The position numbers were made by a program, and so were the translations under genes. Below are positions 42,720 through 45,446 of a DNA stretch of 45,446 bases, in pieces. The stretch is taken from assembly GCA_018716975.1 (NCBI GenBank), contig DVJE01000050.1:1-45446 (forward strand), written 5' to 3'. The stretch comes from Candidatus Gallacutalibacter stercoravium. Lineage in GTDB: Bacteria; Bacillota; Clostridia; Oscillospirales; Acutalibacteraceae. The notes beneath the pieces are model-generated. The model saw only the letters and a program-made list of their open reading frames with translations, ran no database searches and was not told where the DNA came from. Each line of letters starts with the position of its first letter. Within the stretch, counting starts at the first letter, position 1.

Positions 42720-43088
42720 ATGGAGTACGTGTATGCGGGCATGTGGCTGATTATCGGCCTGCTCCTGATTTTCCGTTTTGGACGGGAAAATAAGATCTTT
42801 TATGCCGCCGGCGGCTTTTTTATCTTTATGGGCGGCTGGTGGCTGGTAGACGCGCTGATAGAAACCGATTTATTTACCGGGGTTTGGGGCTGGATCTTCC
42901 GCGGCGTGATGGCGGTGGCCTTGATTTTGATGTGCTTGGCCTATTACCGCTCCCGCAAAGAGGACAAGCGCAACAACGCAAAACCAGAGGAAAACAAAAA
43001 ACCGGCGTTGCCCTCTGGCAAGCCTGAAACATCTAAGCCGCAGGAAAAGAAATCCCACGGCAATGAGCAGGGGAAGAAGGAATCGTAA
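42720..43088 (+). CDS. Small membrane protein with charged C-terminal tail
   Basis: A 122-residue protein with three hydrophobic helices (about 4-19, 26-46 and 52-76) and a Lys/Glu/Pro-rich tail of about 45 residues. It is not recognised as a named family. AGGAGG lies about 11 bases before the ATG at 42720. It ends 4 bases before the AEC transporter start and is probably co-transcribed with it. Confidence 0.75.
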   Translation: MEYVYAGMWLIIGLLLIFRFGRENKIFYAAGGFFIFMGGWWLVDALIETDLFTGVWGWIFRGVMAVALILMCLAYYRSRKEDKRNNAKPEENKKPALPSGKPETSKPQEKKSHGNEQGKKES

Positions 43089-43092
43089 CAGT

Positions 43093-44025
43093 ATGGCTAT
43101 GCTGCAGGGAATGCTTACGGTGGCCGAAAAGGTGCTGATCCTCTTCCTGATGATAGGCGTAGGGGTTGTGCTGGCCAAAAAAAAGGTGATAACCGATATA
43201 GGTGTGGGGCAGATAAATAGCCTGCTGCTCAATATCGTATCCCCTTGCGTGGTTATCAAGGCGTTTCAAATTGACCGGGGCAGCGTACCGCTTTCCTCTT
43301 TGGGGTGGACGGTGGCGATGGCGGCTCTGGCTTTTGTGTTGCCCATTTTGGTTACCCACTTTTTGTTTAACAAAGAACCGCTTGACAAAAGCCGGGTGCT
43401 GAAATTTAGCGCCATTTATTCCAATTCGGGCTTTATGGGCCTGCCGCTGGTGCAGGCAATTTTAGGGGAGCCGGGGGTAATTTACGCCTCTATTTTCATC
43501 GCGATTTTTAACATGGTGTCTTGGACGCACGGCTATGCTTTGATGAGCGGCGGCCAAAAGCAGCCGCTGAAAAAAATTGTTTTAAATCCGGGCACGTTGG
43601 GGGTGCTGATTGGCCTGCCGCTTTTTCTGTTTTCCATTGACCTGCCCACCCCGATTTACACAGTGGTGGATTCCTTTGCGGCGCTGAACACGCCGGTGGC
43701 TATGGTATGCATCGGGGTTTATATTGCGTCGGTCAAGCTCAAAGACGCTTTTACCGAATTGCGGGTGTATAAGGCTTGCTTTTTCCGGCTGGTGTTATTT
43801 CCCGCCCTGTTTTTTGTCATTTTAATCCCTTTTCACCCGCCTTATCTGGCGTTTGTTTCGCTCACCATACAGGCCAGCGCACCGGCAGCAGCGGTTACCT
43901 CTATTTTTGCCTCAAAATGCGGGCGGGATGCTGCCCTGGCTTCTAAAATTGTGGCGATTTCAACGCTGCTTTCTATCTTAACGATGCCGGTGTTTACCTC
44001 GCTGGCTACTACCTTTTGTACATAA
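43093..44025 (+). CDS. AEC (auxin efflux carrier) family transporter
   Basis: A 310-residue inner membrane transporter with about ten helices in two five-helix halves. Family marks are the N-terminal LILFLMIGVGVVLAKKKVI, the YSNSGFMGLPLVQAILGE block (conserved N-x-G-F-x-G-x-P) and the second-half segment near the end (TIQASAPAAAVTSIFASKCG). AEC members move organic anions such as malate or malonate, or amino acids; the substrate is unknown here. The ATG at 43093 with AAGGA upstream is preferred to the ATG at 43063 inside the previous gene. A terminator follows at 44161. Confidence 0.9.
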   Translation: MAMLQGMLTVAEKVLILFLMIGVGVVLAKKKVITDIGVGQINSLLLNIVSPCVVIKAFQIDRGSVPLSSLGWTVAMAALAFVLPILVTHFLFNKEPLDKSRVLKFSAIYSNSGFMGLPLVQAILGEPGVIYASIFIAIFNMVSWTHGYALMSGGQKQPLKKIVLNPGTLGVLIGLPLFLFSIDLPTPIYTVVDSFAALNTPVAMVCIGVYIASVKLKDAFTELRVYKACFFRLVLFPALFFVILIPFHPPYLAFVSLTIQASAPAAAVTSIFASKCGRDAALASKIVAISTLLSILTMPVFTSLATTFCT

Positions 44026-44160
44026 GTGCGCAGGATTGTTACCGGGCAGCTGCCTGGAATTTTGGCGTTTCTGTGAACAAAAACAATGTGGCCGGAATGC
44101 CCCCAGCGGCATAGTATGAAGAAGCGGAGTGGCTATAGCCGGCGCCGCTTGATATAGATT

Positions 44161-44200
44161 GCCGCAGGAAGGGGCCCTCCTGCGGCATTGCTATTTTTAC
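44161..44200 (+). terminator. Terminator of the AEC transporter gene
   Basis: GCCGCAGGA (44161-44169) pairs with TCCTGCGGC (44178-44186), and a loosely T-rich stretch (ATTGCTATTTTT) follows. Confidence 0.75.
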
Positions 44201-44417
44201 GATGGGCAGTGACCGGTATTGTTTGCAAAACCGGAAACAAGATAAAACGAAAATCTGTATACGAATAGGCAGTTTTGCCGTTTTTATAGGTCTTTGGCGT
44301 TTTCGGCACCGGAAAGGCGTTTGCTTTTCGGTGCTGATTTTTTAAAACAGAATAAAATCAGTTGGCGCCGTAGAAAGGCATTTTTGTATACGGCGATTGC
44401 GATAAAAGAAACTTTAG
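44201..44417 (+). other. Intergenic stretch with two further terminator-like hairpins
   Basis: Two hairpins with T-runs lie on the plus strand: GGCA/TGCC at 44268-44279 followed by GTTTTT, and GCACCGGAAAG/CTTTTCGGTGC at 44306-44334 followed by TGATTTTTT. Since the AEC gene already has a terminator and the next gene is on the other strand, these may end small transcripts or be backup terminators. No promoter is clear. Confidence 0.4.
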
Positions 44418-45095
44418 CTATAAAACCGGTTCATCCTGCTGCCCGTCTGCTGGTTGGGTCGCAAATTGGGATAACGCCGCCTTATTTTTGATAACAACGG
44501 CGCGATATTTGGTTTCTAGCCAGCCCAACCGGGCAAACCGATCCAGCGTTTTGCTAACCGTAACCCGTGAGCAACCGGCCAGCTCGCCCAACTCCTCATG
44601 GGTGCAGTGCACCAATGGCGGCGTGGCTTCGCTATGGGCGCCCATCTCCAACAGCAGTTGGGCAATGCGGCGATCCGCCTGCAAAAAGGTCATGTTATCC
44701 AGCTGAGAAGACAACATGCGCACGGTGCGGGCCAAATATTGCAGCATGTGCATGGCCAAGTCGGGCTGTTCGCCGAACAGCCGCAGCAGCGCCGCCCGAT
44801 CCACCGCGATGATTTCGCAGCGGGTGAGGGCCATGGCTGACGACATGCGGGGCTGGCCGTCAAAAAAGGCCGCTTCGCCAAACACATTGCCCCGCTCACG
44901 CACGGTTAATGTTTTTTCCATACCGCTTTCAGAGCTGAGAAAAATGCGCACCCGGCCTTTGCGCACGTAATAAAAAAGATCCGCCCGATCCCCTTGTTGA
45001 TAAATGATTTGCCCTTTGGCGTAACTGCGCAACTGCTGCAATGTTTCAAAAATCCGCCACATGCTGTCTTGCGGTATCATTTCTTGCCGCTGCAC
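44418..45095 (-). CDS. Crp/Fnr family transcriptional regulator
   Basis: A 225-residue regulator with an N-terminal cyclic-nucleotide-binding-type beta-barrel (about 20-125: GQIIYQQGDRADLFYYVRKGRVRIFL; GEAAFFDGQPRMSSAMAL), a dimerisation helix (about 108-135) and a C-terminal winged helix (HEELGELAGCSRVTVSKTLDRFARLGWLE). There is no N-terminal cysteine cluster, so it is not an iron-sulfur Fnr. The start is GTG at 45095 with GGGGAG about 8 bases upstream. The ligand and regulon are unknown; the convergent AEC transporter is a possible but unproven target. Confidence 0.9.
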   Translation of the reverse strand: MQRQEMIPQDSMWRIFETLQQLRSYAKGQIIYQQGDRADLFYYVRKGRVRIFLSSESGMEKTLTVRERGNVFGEAAFFDGQPRMSSAMALTRCEIIAVDRAALLRLFGEQPDLAMHMLQYLARTVRMLSSQLDNMTFLQADRRIAQLLLEMGAHSEATPPLVHCTHEELGELAGCSRVTVSKTLDRFARLGWLETKYRAVVIKNKAALSQFATQPADGQQDEPVL

Positions 45096-45189
45096 GGCAT
45101 CACTCCCCTTTGCGTTACAAAGCTGCCTGCTTCGGTGTATAAAAGTAATTTTTCCATTAGGAAAAACATCCGCTAGAAAAAACTGTTCC

Positions 45190-45446
45190 TATCCCTCGTA
45201 GAAAGGCGCGCGCGAAGTGAGCGAAGAGTTGACTCCGTTAGGAGGAAACAGCCCGTACCCTCGCAGAGGGACGTGCGAAGTGAGCGAAGAGTTAACTCCG
45301 CTAGGAGGAAACAGCCCATACCCTCGCAGAGTGGCGAAGGAAGTGAGCGAAGAGTTGACTCCGCCAGGAAGAAACAGCCCGTACCCTCGCAGAGTGGCGC
45401 GAACGAAGTGAGCGAAGAGTTGACTCCGCCAGGAGGAAACAGCCCG
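45190..45446. repeat. Tandem intergenic repeat, period 63-65 bp, running off the window
   Basis: The core GAAGTGAGCGAAGAGTT begins at 45214, 45277, 45340 and 45405, spacing 63, 63 and 65 bases. Between cores the units share ACTCCG, AGGAGGAAACAGCCC and TACCCTCGCAGAG. Spacers are not unique, so this is a tandem repeat and not a CRISPR array. Translation in one frame gives a 21-residue repeat (EVSEELTPLGGNSPYPRR), which is a by-product of the period being a multiple of three. The last copy is cut by the window end. Confidence 0.9.

Noticed and set aside
45217-45411. Small protein of 21-residue repeats
   Set aside because: It arises from a tandem DNA repeat whose period is near a multiple of three; no separate ribosome binding site is evident.
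45214-45446. CRISPR array
   Set aside because: Intervals between the repeated core are themselves conserved, so there are no unique spacers; no cas genes are nearby.

Overview
The window looks like a chromosome segment of a low-to-mid GC Bacillota bacterium, most likely a gut-type Clostridia of the Oscillospiraceae/Ruminococcaceae kind. The reasons are: the Firmicute gene order glmU-prs-pth-mfd; strong AGGAGG-type ribosome binding sites and TTGACA/TATAAT promoters; a pyruvate phosphate dikinase; a secreted dockerin protein; a TPP-riboswitch-controlled thiC; YfhO and DUF2142 envelope proteins; and zinc-ribbon/TPR/TIR proteins of a type common in this group. No species can be named from sequence alone. 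Layout: (1) 1-591, the edge of an IS3-family insertion sequence. (2) 892-2604, promoter, TPP riboswitch with terminator, and thiC as a single-gene unit. (3) 2630-8735, a five-gene minus-strand operon: an SPFH protein with zinc ribbons at both ends, an Lgt-like membrane protein, two small membrane proteins with cytoplasmic helical tails, and a zinc-ribbon/TPR/TIR protein. It has one clear promoter (8707-8735), a start/stop overlap, and a shared terminator with thiC; it is the best candidate for a poorly described system. (4) 8815-16687, a housekeeping minus-strand block: short GlmU-like uridylyltransferase, prs, pth, mfd with an unusual basic tail, and a TRM11-like RNA methyltransferase. (5) 16970-19840, ppdK. 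(6) 20007-23587, envelope polysaccharide genes: DUF2142 protein, then convergent GT2 glycosyltransferase plus DUF2304 protein. (7) 23815-26836, small membrane, CpXC and zinc-ribbon proteins, a hypothetical protein and a flavodoxin. (8) 26878-30012, a BTAD-type regulator with a degenerate GGDEF-like tail, a decayed region with a pilT remnant, and a protein with an internal duplication. (9) 30015-33285, a cyclophilin and a two-gene ABC exporter. (10) 33353-34558, an orphan Card1/Can2-like (CARF plus PD-(D/E)XK, DUF1887) nuclease without any CRISPR locus in view. (11) 35071-41914, a dockerin protein, a D-2-hydroxyacid dehydrogenase and a YfhO-family membrane protein. (12) 42193-45095, two small membrane proteins, an AEC-family transporter and a convergent Crp/Fnr regulator. 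(13) 45190-45446, an intergenic tandem repeat of about 63 bp that runs off the window. How the genes may work together: the SPFH operon plausibly builds a membrane scaffold (SPFH oligomer plus three integral membrane proteins) that recruits or controls a TIR effector. This would be a stress or defence role and is an inference from domains and operon structure. The remaining blocks are mostly independent transcription units separated by strong hairpin terminators. All calls rest on reading translated motifs; no database search was possible.
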